This document shows positions 1 through 8,528 of a stretch of 64,000 nt of DNA, one piece after another. Under the pieces are notes generated by a model. The model had not been told where the DNA came from, ran no database searches, and saw nothing but the letters and a program-made list of their open reading frames with translations. Numbering within the stretch: position 1 is the stretch's first letter; each line of letters opens with the position of its first letter. Origin of the DNA: JAFNAG01 sp963721405 (GTDB lineage: Bacteria > Acidobacteriota > UBA6911). The DNA is taken from assembly GCA_963721405.1 (NCBI GenBank), contig CAVRJA010000002.1, positions 372,001 to 436,000 of the forward strand, read 5' to 3'. The position numbers and the translations under genes are program-made.

Positions 1-40
1 GCGGGTCAAACCCGTGATCGCGCGCTTCCAGCAGAATTGA
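1..40 (+). CDS. C-terminal end of an unidentified protein (partial)
   Basis: The second frame from the window edge reads RVKPVIARFQQN and then a TGA stop at 38-40. It could be the last residues of a gene entering from the left. Only twelve codons are visible, so no function can be proposed and it may be chance. The following 110 bases up to the next gene show nothing recognisable. Confidence 0.25.
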   Translation, partial: RVKPVIARFQQN

Positions 41-151
41 GCTGCGGAACGGAGAAACGGAGGCGGAGGAACTCCAGCGCGGGCCCCAGCGCGACCGGAG
101 CGTGGTGGCAACGGCGCCGGCGTTTACCAGTGACCTGATTACGGTGCAAAA

Positions 152-814
152 CTACTTTGCCCTGTAGATGTGGAAGAAGTTATCCGGGACGAAGCTGTAC
201 TCCCCCGTCTTTACAAATCCGGCGGCGGCAATCCACTGCTCCAGATCCTGTAAGGTGAAGCGCATGGATTCGTGCCCCGCCGGCCAGTTTTTTACAAAAT
301 CCAGGATGGCGAGCCGCGCGCCCGGCTTCAGCACGGCCTTCACGTTTGACAGGTAAGCCTGGCGGTTCGCGATGTGATGCAGCGTGTCACAGACGAAAAC
401 CAGGTCGACCGACTGTGGCGGAAGTCCCGGGGAGTTCTGTCTCCCCAGGATCGTTGTGAAGTTGGCGATGCCCTGTTCGCGCGAGGTCCGGGCGACGTGC
501 TCCAATAACTGCGGATCGATGTCGACTGCGAATACCCATCCGCGTGGCAGCACTGTCTTCGCCAGCGGCCTCGTGAAAAGCCCGGAACCCGATCCGATAT
601 CGGCCACAACACTGCCGGACTTCAGCCCCAGCGCTGCGATGATCTTTTCCGGCCGAAGGCGGTCGATGCGATGCGGGTCTTCGAGAATCTTGATGTATTC
701 TTTGGCGGGCGGCTGAGTGTATTGTGTCGTCGGTGACAGCTGCGGGCACGCAACCAGAACCAGCACGGCCCAGAATGCGCCGCGCAAGAAATCTCTCCTT
801 GGCATTTCATTCAT
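152..814 (-). CDS. Exported class I SAM-dependent methyltransferase-like lipoprotein
   Basis: The 220-residue product has a methyltransferase type 11/25 core: the glycine-rich SAM loop VADIGSGSG at about residues 70-78, an acidic residue ending the second strand (VDID), and the motif IV/post-I region CDTLHHI. It would normally be cytoplasmic. Here it is preceded by a twin-arginine stretch, PRRDFLRG, a hydrophobic run and a lipobox LVAC with Cys at about 23, which predicts a Tat-exported lipoprotein. I chose the ATG at 814 because GGAGG lies eight bases upstream; the longer reading lacks this. Substrate is unknown. Its neighbour is a KirBac channel 96 bases away, with no evident functional link. 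Confidence 0.75.
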   Translation of the reverse strand: MNEMPRRDFLRGAFWAVLVLVACPQLSPTTQYTQPPAKEYIKILEDPHRIDRLRPEKIIAALGLKSGSVVADIGSGSGLFTRPLAKTVLPRGWVFAVDIDPQLLEHVARTSREQGIANFTTILGRQNSPGLPPQSVDLVFVCDTLHHIANRQAYLSNVKAVLKPGARLAILDFVKNWPAGHESMRFTLQDLEQWIAAAGFVKTGEYSFVPDNFFHIYRAK

Positions 815-910
815 GCGATCCGCCTCCTCCCCCAAAATATCCGGCATCCACAAGACCTATGCAAGTGCAGGCAAGGCTGGGGCAAGGAGGATACCGAGCA
901 AGAGTCGCGC

Positions 911-1861
911 CTATCGGGACTTCTCGATGCTGTGAATGCCGCTCAGATCGATCGTCAATCGGCCGTCCCCGGAAGGGCGATTGAAGATGTTGCTGAATCT
1001 TGCGCCCCAAACGACCTCATGAGCCTTATAGGACGATCTTGCATGCACGGTCTGCGAGAAGGTATCGTCGATGCCCGTCAACAAAATCAGAAACTCCGCG
1101 TCCGTCTCACGAAGATCCTTGTCCGTGAGTCCTACAAGCGGGCTCGAGGGGTCGATCGGATGCACTATCGTCCAGCTCAACGGGAAAAATGCTACCTTGC
1201 GCCGCTCCAGGGCCAGGTCGTAAAACCGACGCACATCGGCGCCGTCGTTTCTTTCCATGCGACTGAAGAGAACCTTGGCTCCCAATTCGATGATCTGGTT
1301 GCTGCGCTGATTCGCAATGCGGAACTCGAATGCGGACATGCCTCGATAAGGGGCGATAATGGCGGTGTCACTGAAAAGAATTCTGGCTGTGGGGCGCGAG
1401 AAACGCGCGAACAGCAACCCGGTAACTATAGCAAAACCGAGCAGTCCCACAAGAGATTCGATCGTAACCAGAATATTCGCCGGCAAGCCTGAAGGACTTA
1501 TATGCCCGTATCCGATCGTAGCGAGAGTCTGCACGCTGAAGAAGTAGGCGCGGAGAAACTCGTTGTGAACCTGTCCCTCTTGTAATCCTGCCAATGCCCC
1601 CGGCCCGCACAGAACGTAGGCGCATGCAAAAAGCACATTGACTATGAGGTAGGCGGACGAGGCCAGGGCGAGATACAATCCCCAGGACATGGTGAGCAGC
1701 GCATGATAGGGGCTCATTGACGTCCAGAAGCCCAGCCCGGTCCGCGCTACACTGAAGCTCCCGTCCCGGTTGAGCAGCCGTTCTCGGCTTTCGCGTGCGA
1801 CGACGCTTCCAAAACCGAGGTCTCGCTCCTCTTCCCCCCAAGAGGCAGGCTCGGCTGACAT
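911..1861 (-). CDS. Inward-rectifier potassium channel (KirBac type)
   Basis: This is a 316-residue two-TM potassium channel. The first membrane helix covers about residues 53-86 and is followed by a pore helix. The selectivity filter TIGYG is at 115-119, and a second helix runs about 125-150. The remaining half matches the cytoplasmic immunoglobulin-like Kir domain (segments FEFRIANQRSNQI and PLSWTIVHPID are typical). The product should be a tetrameric K+ channel of the inner membrane. The ATG at 1861 has AGGA upstream and gives a normal KirBac length; a longer frame to 2056 has no supporting homology. It appears to be a single-gene unit. Confidence 0.88.
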   Translation of the reverse strand: MSAEPASWGEEERDLGFGSVVARESRERLLNRDGSFSVARTGLGFWTSMSPYHALLTMSWGLYLALASSAYLIVNVLFACAYVLCGPGALAGLQEGQVHNEFLRAYFFSVQTLATIGYGHISPSGLPANILVTIESLVGLLGFAIVTGLLFARFSRPTARILFSDTAIIAPYRGMSAFEFRIANQRSNQIIELGAKVLFSRMERNDGADVRRFYDLALERRKVAFFPLSWTIVHPIDPSSPLVGLTDKDLRETDAEFLILLTGIDDTFSQTVHARSSYKAHEVVWGARFSNIFNRPSGDGRLTIDLSGIHSIEKSR

Positions 1862-2045
1862 AACCGCGTTTCCTGTGGTGATATCTGTTCGGTTCGCCAA
1901 GTTCGATCCCGAGTTTTTGACGGCCTGGGGCAAACATCGGAGCTGCAGGCTCTTTACATAGTGGCATTCGGCAAGACGATGAGCAACCACCTCTGTAACC
2001 AGAGCGCCCCACGCAATTCTGGGGCCGTAGTCCCGGCACAAAAAC

Positions 2046-2440
2046 TCACTTCCCACTCGCAGCGGCCACCAATCGGGGCTCGACCTTCAAATCCAGGTCT
2101 CGAGCCACCTTCTGCGCATCGGAGTTACCGTATCCGGCAAGGAAACTCGTCATCCTTTCGTAATTGAGATGAACTCCATCCTGACGCTCGTCGATCAGAA
2201 TCGTCACCGGGCGTAGAAGCCGGCATCCGGCACGTGTTTGACCATCTGAGTCATGATGAGTGGGTTGCGTGAGATGAGACGCAGGCTCTGTGACGCTTTT
2301 GCTCCATCCCGTTTGCGCGGAACCTCGCCGAAGTCGAATCGCGTAGATTCCATCAATCCCCACGGGTCAATTGCCTCGTGGACGAGCTTTTCCGATTCGG
2401 CATACGACTTCGCTGCGCCGATTCTTTCTCGCCTTTGGGA
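2046..2440 (-). pseudogene. DUF302-family protein, frameshifted and N-terminally eroded
   Basis: Two minus-strand frames carry consecutive pieces of one DUF302-like domain. Upstream, a frame reads SYAESEKLVHEAIDPWGLME, continues through LRLISRNPLIMTQMVKHVPD and ends in AGFYAR-stop. The next frame continues VTILIDERQDGVHLNYE to a stop at 2046. Inserting one base near 2208-2212 restores FYAPVTILIDE, the expected family sequence. The N-terminal third cannot be followed beyond about 2440 without further frame changes. It is either a pseudogene or a sequence with an assembly error; several disruptions favour a pseudogene. The stretch 2441-2731 holds nothing else recognisable. Confidence 0.6.
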
Positions 2441-2731
2441 GCACTGCCCAAAGCTATTGCAGCCTCTCCCAAGGCGACATCTGGTGTGGGATGGCTGTGC
2501 GGTGAAGAATCAGGTGCTCCGAGAGATTGGTGGGGGCGAAAGAGGACTGCATCCCAGAAACCTGATGATCCGGACAATGTGCCACTGCTGCATCCGTCCG
2601 ACAGAGTCTTTGATCGAGCAACCGGAACCGGTTTCATTTCATATCCCCGATTCCTCATTTGGCTTAAGATGGGACCGACATTCGCCAGGCGGAACAGTTC
2701 GCCATCAAAGTCCATCTTCAAGGAGGCTGTC

Positions 2732-4087
2732 ATGAAAACGCGTATCGTGGTTTTTTGCCTGCTATCTGCGCTATTGGCGGCCGGGTTCTCGGTCGCACAG
2801 CAGCCGTCACCGGTGACAGCGATCAAGGCCGGCCGGCTGATCGACCCGGAGACCGGAACGGCGGCGGCCAACCAGGTGATCCTGATCGAGGGCGAGAGGA
2901 TCACTGCGGTGGGGCCGAACCTCGCCATACCCGCCGGGGCCACTATCATCGACCTGTCGAAACTCACGGTCCTGCCCGGTCTCGTCGACGCTCACACCCA
3001 CATGGCGATCACCTACAAGGAGCAGCCGGAGAACAACTATTACTATCTCACCTACATCACGGATTCGACGCCGCTGCGCGCCATCCAGGCTGCGTCGAAC
3101 GGCATGCAGCTTCTCAACTCCGGCTTCACCGTCGTCCGGGATGTTGGGAACAACGCGCTATACGCGGACGCCGCGCTTCGCCAGGCGATCGAGCAGGGGT
3201 GGTTGCCGGGACCGACCGTGATACCGTCCGGACCGATGATCGGCGGCACCGGCGGCCAGTTCTGGCCGACGCCGGAGATGTACAAGTACCACAACATCAT
3301 GTTCCCCGAGTACATCGACGCCAACAGCCCCGATGAGATCGTCCGCGCCGTCCGCGAAAACATGCTGTTCGGAGCAAGAACGATCAAGCTGTGCATAGAC
3401 TGCAAACCGTGGGGTTACTCGGTCGACGACATCAAGCTGGCTATCAGCGAGGCGGCCAAGGGCGGCTGCAAGGTCGAGGGGCATGTGCAGACGACGGACG
3501 GGGCGCAGCGAGCCATCGATGCCGGCGTCTTCATGATCGCCCACAACAATGCGCTCACGCCCGAACAGCACCGCCAGATGGCGGCAAAGGGAATCTTCCT
3601 TGCGGGAACCGACACTCCTTTCACCGCTTACCGGGGCAGCGAGGCGGCTTTCAAACGCACGACGGCGAACCTGCGGGACGCGTGGGAAAAGAAAGTGCCC
3701 CTCACTTACTCGACCGACATGGACTACTGGAACGAGCGCATGAAAGACCCTAAGACCGGCGAGTGGCTGACTCGCGGCGACCTCACACTCAACTTCCTCG
3801 AAACCTGGAAAGCCGCCGGCATCCCCCAGGCAGACACCCTGCGGGCGATGACCATCAACGGGTACAAGGCTGCCGACATCATCCGGGACCGGGGTCCCAT
3901 CAAGCCGGGATTTTTCGCCGACATGATCGCCGTCGCAGGCAATCCCCTCGACAATATCGACGCGTTGCGCAACGTTCAGTTCGTCATGAAAAACGGCATG
4001 GTGTTCAAGAAGGATGGCGTGATGACGCCGGAGAAGTTCTTCCACCCGGGTCCGGTCAAGACTCCAAACGGAAGATGGACCCGATAG
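2732..4087 (+). CDS. Secreted amidohydrolase (imidazolonepropionase/prolidase-like)
   Basis: The 451-residue protein opens with a signal peptide (about 1-22, ending near SVAQQ) and then an amidohydrolase-superfamily domain. The metal-binding HTH of VDAHTHM is at 88-90; later candidate ligands are EGHVQ, IAHNN and STDMD. The C-terminal strand (GFFADMIAVAGNPLDNI) is the usual small beta-sandwich of the family. It probably hydrolyses an amide or peptide-like substrate in the periplasm, but the substrate cannot be read from sequence. Start: ATG at 2732 with AAGGAGG seven bases upstream, immediately before the signal peptide. It converges on rsmE with a 19-base gap. Confidence 0.85.
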   Translation: MKTRIVVFCLLSALLAAGFSVAQQPSPVTAIKAGRLIDPETGTAAANQVILIEGERITAVGPNLAIPAGATIIDLSKLTVLPGLVDAHTHMAITYKEQPENNYYYLTYITDSTPLRAIQAASNGMQLLNSGFTVVRDVGNNALYADAALRQAIEQGWLPGPTVIPSGPMIGGTGGQFWPTPEMYKYHNIMFPEYIDANSPDEIVRAVRENMLFGARTIKLCIDCKPWGYSVDDIKLAISEAAKGGCKVEGHVQTTDGAQRAIDAGVFMIAHNNALTPEQHRQMAAKGIFLAGTDTPFTAYRGSEAAFKRTTANLRDAWEKKVPLTYSTDMDYWNERMKDPKTGEWLTRGDLTLNFLETWKAAGIPQADTLRAMTINGYKAADIIRDRGPIKPGFFADMIAVAGNPLDNIDALRNVQFVMKNGMVFKKDGVMTPEKFFHPGPVKTPNGRWTR

Positions 4088-4106
4088 CCTTCGGTGATGC
4101 GTTCGG

Positions 4107-4835
4107 TCACTTCTCCAGAAGAAACCGGAAGATGGCGACGGCGGCGAGGCATGCAGTTTCGGCTCTCAGGACCCTCGTTCCCAGGCTCACGATCCGGAAC
4201 CCCGCCCGCCCGGCGGCAGCTGCTTCGGAATCATCCCATCCCCCCTCGGGACCGACGCAGAGCAGCACCGGCCGGTCCGGGAAGTGATCCGCTGCGAGGC
4301 GCTCGGCAGCCGTGCCGTGGAGCAGGAACCTGGCCCAGCCTGAATATTGGGGATCGGCCAACAGCGAATCGAATTGCACCGGGGCATGAACCCTGGGGAC
4401 CGTAACACCCCTGCATTGCTTGGAGGCCTCTCGGACGATCCGCTGCCAGCGCTCGAGACGGGGGTCGAGCCTCGCGGCCGCGATGTGGGTGTTTGAGAAG
4501 TGAGTTTCCAGGGGAAGAATCCGGTCGACCCCGAGCTCAGCGCTTTTCTGAAGCATCCATTCGAAGCGATCGAGCTTGATCAGCGCCGCAGCGAGCGCGA
4601 TGGGTGTGGCAGACGCCGGGGCGACCTCCAGCATCCGGAGCGCGCCGACACAAATCTCTCCGCTATCGAACCTGATCGTCCCGGAATAACTCGCGCCCTC
4701 GCCGTCGAACAGCTCCACTTCATCCCCGGCCCGGAGCCGCAGGACGTCGCGCAGGTGATGCGCCTGGTCGGGCGTGAGGACGGCCATTTCGCCCCGGATT
4801 CGATCCTGTGGGATGAAAAACCGTCTGCGGGGCAT
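4107..4835 (-). CDS. rsmE: 16S rRNA (uracil-1498-N3)-methyltransferase RsmE
   Basis: This 242-residue SPOUT-class enzyme methylates U1498 of 16S rRNA in the decoding region. The N-terminal PUA-like part begins MPRRRFFIPQD. The C-terminal knotted SAM site is clear: LCVGPEGGWDDSE followed by LGTRVLRAETA. Length is normal for the family. It lies nine bases downstream of dnaJ and is the last gene of the hrcA-grpE-dnaK-dnaJ unit, an arrangement also known in Firmicutes. It is therefore likely co-transcribed with the chaperones and heat-inducible. Confidence 0.93.
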   Translation of the reverse strand: MPRRRFFIPQDRIRGEMAVLTPDQAHHLRDVLRLRAGDEVELFDGEGASYSGTIRFDSGEICVGALRMLEVAPASATPIALAAALIKLDRFEWMLQKSAELGVDRILPLETHFSNTHIAAARLDPRLERWQRIVREASKQCRGVTVPRVHAPVQFDSLLADPQYSGWARFLLHGTAAERLAADHFPDRPVLLCVGPEGGWDDSEAAAAGRAGFRIVSLGTRVLRAETACLAAVAIFRFLLEK

Positions 4836-4844
4836 TGGCTCCGG

Positions 4845-5957
4845 CTACCCGAATATGTCTTTGACCTTTTCAAAGATGTTTCGCTCGTGCGAAACTTCGT
4901 CGTCTTTGTTGAGCCCTGCCAGGCACTCATACAGCTGCCGCTGCTCTTTGGACAGTTTGGAGGGGACGACCACGTTCACGGTTACGAACTCGTCTCCGCG
5001 GCCTCGCTCGTTCAGGCTGATGATGCCTTTGTTGCGCAAGCGGAAAATCGTCCCGGTCTGCGTCCCTTCCGGGATTTTCAGCTTCTCTTCCCCTTCCAGC
5101 GTGGGCACCGAGATCTCGGCGCCGAGCACGGCCTGGGTAATCCCAATCGGGATCTGGCAGTATAGGTTGTTCCCCTGTCGCTGGAAGAACGGGTGTTCTT
5201 CGACGTAAATGACTACGTATAGATCCCCCTGCGGACCGCCTCGGCCTCCCGCCTCGCCTTCGCCCTGGATGCGCAGTCGCGAGCCGTTGTCCACACCCGC
5301 GGGGATCTTGAGCTCGAGGATTCTCTCCTTGCGCACGTGCCCCTTGCCGTGGCAGGTTTCGCACGGGTCACGGATGATGCGTCCTTCGCCGTTGCATTGG
5401 CCGCAAGTGCGGCTGATCGAGAAGAAACCCTGCTGATATCTCACCTGGCCGGCGCCCTGGCATGCCGGGCAGGTGGTCGGGCTCTTGCCCTTGGCAGTCC
5501 CGCGTCCGCCGCAGGAACTGCAGGTTTCGAGGCGCGGAATCTTGATCTTCGTCTTGAGGCCGAAGGCGGCGTCCCGAAATGAGATCTTGAGATCGTATCG
5601 AAGATCGGCGCCGCGCTCCGGGCCGTGACGACGCCTGGAACCGCCGAAAATGTCGCCGAATCCGAATAAGTCGCCCAGGATGTCGCCGAAGTCGCTGAAG
5701 GTCGCCGGATCGAAGCCGCTGAACCCGCCCTGCATGCCGCTGTGGCCGAAGTGGTCGTAACGGCTTCTCTTCTCGGGATCGCTCAAGACGCTGTATGCCT
5801 CGGCGGCTTCCTTGAAGCTCTCCTCGGCGTCCTTGCTCCCGGGGTTTTTGTCAGGATGGAACTTGATAGCGAGCTTTCGATACGCACTCTTGATTTCCTG
5901 GTCCGTGGCTTCGCGCGAAACCCCCAGCACCTCGTAATAATCTCTCTTCTGATTCAA
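4845..5957 (-). CDS. dnaJ: Chaperone DnaJ (Hsp40)
   Basis: DnaJ is the co-chaperone that delivers substrates to DnaK and stimulates its ATPase. The 370-residue protein has a J domain with HPD at 34-36 and a Gly/Phe-rich linker with repeated FGD/FGG motifs. Four zinc-binding repeats follow: CSSCGGRG, CPACQGAG, CGQCNGEG and CETCHGKG. A C-terminal substrate domain completes it. All zinc cysteines are present. The start appears to be TTG at 5957 with GGAG seven to eight bases upstream; no ATG fits the conserved N-terminus. It lies 30 bases downstream of dnaK in the same operon. Confidence 0.97.
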   Translation of the reverse strand: MNQKRDYYEVLGVSREATDQEIKSAYRKLAIKFHPDKNPGSKDAEESFKEAAEAYSVLSDPEKRSRYDHFGHSGMQGGFSGFDPATFSDFGDILGDLFGFGDIFGGSRRRHGPERGADLRYDLKISFRDAAFGLKTKIKIPRLETCSSCGGRGTAKGKSPTTCPACQGAGQVRYQQGFFSISRTCGQCNGEGRIIRDPCETCHGKGHVRKERILELKIPAGVDNGSRLRIQGEGEAGGRGGPQGDLYVVIYVEEHPFFQRQGNNLYCQIPIGITQAVLGAEISVPTLEGEEKLKIPEGTQTGTIFRLRNKGIISLNERGRGDEFVTVNVVVPSKLSKEQRQLYECLAGLNKDDEVSHERNIFEKVKDIFG

Positions 5958-5987
5958 AAACCGACTCCGCGATGAATAGTTGATCCT

Positions 5988-7904
5988 TTACTTTTTCGCA
6001 TTCCGGGATTGATCCAGCGCCGTCCGCATCGCCCGATGCATATCCTCGTCATTGACCTCTTCTTCCGCATTCGCATCGGTCTTGGCTGCGGCGCCGGCCG
6101 GCATGTTGAACATGGCGGTCGTAAGCTTCCCGGCGCACAATTCCAGGTTGGCCAGCAGTTCGCTCATGGCGGAGACGTCCTCTTCGTGCCCGGACAACTC
6201 CTTGGCCTTCTGAATCGAGGTCTTTACCAATCCCTGTTCGACAGGTGTGAGCAGCCAGCCGAACTCGGAATAGCTCCTGCCGATAGTGGATGCGTGTCCC
6301 TGGATGCGGTTGCGCAGCTGCGCCGTCTCTTTCGCCTTGCGGTCGCTTTCGGAAAACTCCTTCGCCTCGAGAATCATCCGGTCGATTTCATCCTTGCTCA
6401 ACCCGGTGGAGGGTGTGATTTCGATCGCCTGCGCTCTTCCGGACACCTTGTCTTTCGCCGACACGCTCACGATGCCGTTGGCATCGATGTCGAACGTCAC
6501 TTCGATCTGGGGCACGCCCCGGGGCGCCGGCGAGATCCCGACCAGCTCGAAACGTGCCAGGGACCGGTTGTGTTTCGCCAGTTCCCGCTCCCCCTGCAGC
6601 ACGTGCACTTCCACTACCGCCTGGTTGTCGGCCACAGTCGTGAAGATGGTGGTTTTTTTCAGCGGGATCGTGGAATTGTGCTCTATGATCCGGGTAAAAA
6701 GCCCGCCCTGTGTTTCCACTCCGAGGCTCAGGGGAAGCACGTCGAGAAGTACGATTTCCTTCAACTCCCCTTTCAGGACGCCGCCCTGCAGCGCCGCCCC
6801 GACGGCGACGACCTCGTCGGGATTCACTTCCACCGACGGCCGTTTTTCGAAGATTTTCTCGGCGTGCCGTTGAACCGCCGGAGTGCGTGTCTGGCCGCCA
6901 ACCAGAATCACCTTGTCGACGTCGGCAGCAGTGAGCTTGGCATCGTGCAGCGCCTTCAGGCAGTAATCGGAGGTCCGTTCGATCAGATCCTTCACCAGCG
7001 CCTCAAACCTTACTCGGGTCAGGACCCGGTCGAAGTGTTTGGGTCCCTTGGCATCGCCCGCGATAAATGGAAGATTGATGTGCGTTTCATCGCTGGACGA
7101 AAGTTCGCACTTGGCCTTTTCGGCCGTCTCCTTGAGCCGCTGCCGGGCCAGGATGTCACTTCCCAGGTCGATGCCGGAAGATGAGCGGAACTCGGCGACC
7201 ATCCAGTCCATGACGGCCTGATCGAAATCTTCGCCGCCGAGGAAGCTGTCGCCGCAGGTTGAGAGAACCTCGAAGACCCCGTTGTTCAGCTCCAGGATCG
7301 AGACGTCAAACGTGCCGCCGCCCAGGTCGAAAATCGCTACGCGTTCGTGTTCCTTCCTGCCGAGGCCGTAGGCGAGAGCAGCCGCCGTCGGCTCATTGAT
7401 GATGCGCCGGACCTCGAGTCCGGCGATCCTGCCGGCGTCCTTTGTCGCCTGGCGCTGCGAGTCGTCGAAGTACGCAGGCACCGTGATGATGGCTTCCGTA
7501 ACTTCCCCGTTTGTAAAATCTTCTGCCATGCTCTTCAAGTATTGCAGGAGCATGGCGGAGATCTCCGGCGGGCTGTACTCCGTGCCGTGGACGGCGATCC
7601 GCACATCCCCTTTGTCCGATGAAGTCAAGGCATAAGTCAGGTACGACCGGAGACGTTGGACCTCCGGCGAATCATATCGCCGGCCCATCAGGCGCTTGAC
7701 GGCATAAACGGTATTGCCGGCGTTCGTCACCATCTGGCGTTTGGCTATTTGCCCCAGTAGGCGGTCGCCTTTCTCGGCAAATGCCACGATGGAGGGCGTA
7801 GTCCGGCCGCCCAGGCTGTTTGGCACAATCTGGACAGAAGTCCCTTCCAGAACGGCAACACATGAATTGGTGGTGCCGAGATCGATTCCTATGATTTTTC
7901 CCAT
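5988..7904 (-). CDS. dnaK: Chaperone DnaK (Hsp70)
   Basis: DnaK is the ATP-dependent Hsp70 that binds exposed hydrophobic peptides. The 638-residue product has the actin-like ATPase signatures IGIDLGTTNSC near the N-terminus, FDLGGGTFDVS in the middle and VGGQTRTP before the substrate domain. It also has the linker-region sequence LLDVLPLSLGVET. The C-terminal tail is short and lysine-rich and lacks the poly-acidic end of some homologues. It starts three bases after grpE ends, which indicates translational coupling. Confidence 0.98.
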   Translation of the reverse strand: MGKIIGIDLGTTNSCVAVLEGTSVQIVPNSLGGRTTPSIVAFAEKGDRLLGQIAKRQMVTNAGNTVYAVKRLMGRRYDSPEVQRLRSYLTYALTSSDKGDVRIAVHGTEYSPPEISAMLLQYLKSMAEDFTNGEVTEAIITVPAYFDDSQRQATKDAGRIAGLEVRRIINEPTAAALAYGLGRKEHERVAIFDLGGGTFDVSILELNNGVFEVLSTCGDSFLGGEDFDQAVMDWMVAEFRSSSGIDLGSDILARQRLKETAEKAKCELSSSDETHINLPFIAGDAKGPKHFDRVLTRVRFEALVKDLIERTSDYCLKALHDAKLTAADVDKVILVGGQTRTPAVQRHAEKIFEKRPSVEVNPDEVVAVGAALQGGVLKGELKEIVLLDVLPLSLGVETQGGLFTRIIEHNSTIPLKKTTIFTTVADNQAVVEVHVLQGERELAKHNRSLARFELVGISPAPRGVPQIEVTFDIDANGIVSVSAKDKVSGRAQAIEITPSTGLSKDEIDRMILEAKEFSESDRKAKETAQLRNRIQGHASTIGRSYSEFGWLLTPVEQGLVKTSIQKAKELSGHEEDVSAMSELLANLELCAGKLTTAMFNMPAGAAAKTDANAEEEVNDEDMHRAMRTALDQSRNAKK

Positions 7905-7907
7905 AAT

Positions 7908-8528
7908 TTATTTTTGCGTTGTGCCGTCTTCCTTCGGTTTTGGACGGCTGGCAACGACGACCTGCGCCGGTCTGAGCAGGCGGCCCCTGTACAGGTATCC
8001 GCGCCTCAGTTCCTCGACGACCGTATTATCCTCGTAATCCTGGGACTCCAGGTGAGTCAGAGCGTCATGTAAGTGCGGGTCGAATTTTTGTCCCTTGGCT
8101 TCAAGTGCAACCACACCCAGACGGTTCAGGGTGCTGCCCAACTGCTTGTACAGCAACTCCACTCCCTCGCGGTACTTTTTCAGCTTTCCCTGTTCGCTTG
8201 CGTCCTCTCTGAAACTCTCCATGGCACGCTCGCAGGCATCCAGGACGGGAAGCATTTCAACCAGAAGAGCGATCGTCACATTGGCGGCGGCTTCCGCACG
8301 TTCACGCTCCGTTCGCTTCCGGAAGTTCTCCAGCTCCGCTGCTTTGCGCAGGAACCGATCCCGCCACTGCTCCGATTCTGCCTTGGCTGCCTCGAGGTCG
8401 GCCTGGTGTCCGGCCGACGGTTCCGGCGCTGGAACCGCCGGCCTGGCGACGGGTTCCTGTACCGTGATCGGGTCCGTTTCAGAACCAGCAATTTGTTGCT
8501 CTGACTGGTTTTGTGGCTTAGAAATCAT
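7908..8528 (-). CDS. grpE: Nucleotide exchange factor GrpE
   Basis: GrpE releases ADP from DnaK. The 206-residue protein has a disordered, Gln/Glu-rich N-terminus and a long coiled coil (about 50-110). The family signature follows: FRKRTERER, then VEMLPVLDACERA, then the C-terminal beta domain ending YRGRLLRPAQVVVA. Its ATG overlaps the hrcA stop codon by four bases, and dnaK begins three bases downstream, so the three genes form one translation-coupled block. Confidence 0.95.
   Translation of the reverse strand: MISKPQNQSEQQIAGSETDPITVQEPVARPAVPAPEPSAGHQADLEAAKAESEQWRDRFLRKAAELENFRKRTERERAEAAANVTIALLVEMLPVLDACERAMESFREDASEQGKLKKYREGVELLYKQLGSTLNRLGVVALEAKGQKFDPHLHDALTHLESQDYEDNTVVEELRRGYLYRGRLLRPAQVVVASRPKPKEDGTTQK

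Noticed and set aside
2378..2731. An N-terminal extension of the amidohydrolase.
   Set aside because: The frame is open but has no similarity. The ATG at 2732 has an excellent ribosome site and begins a normal signal peptide.
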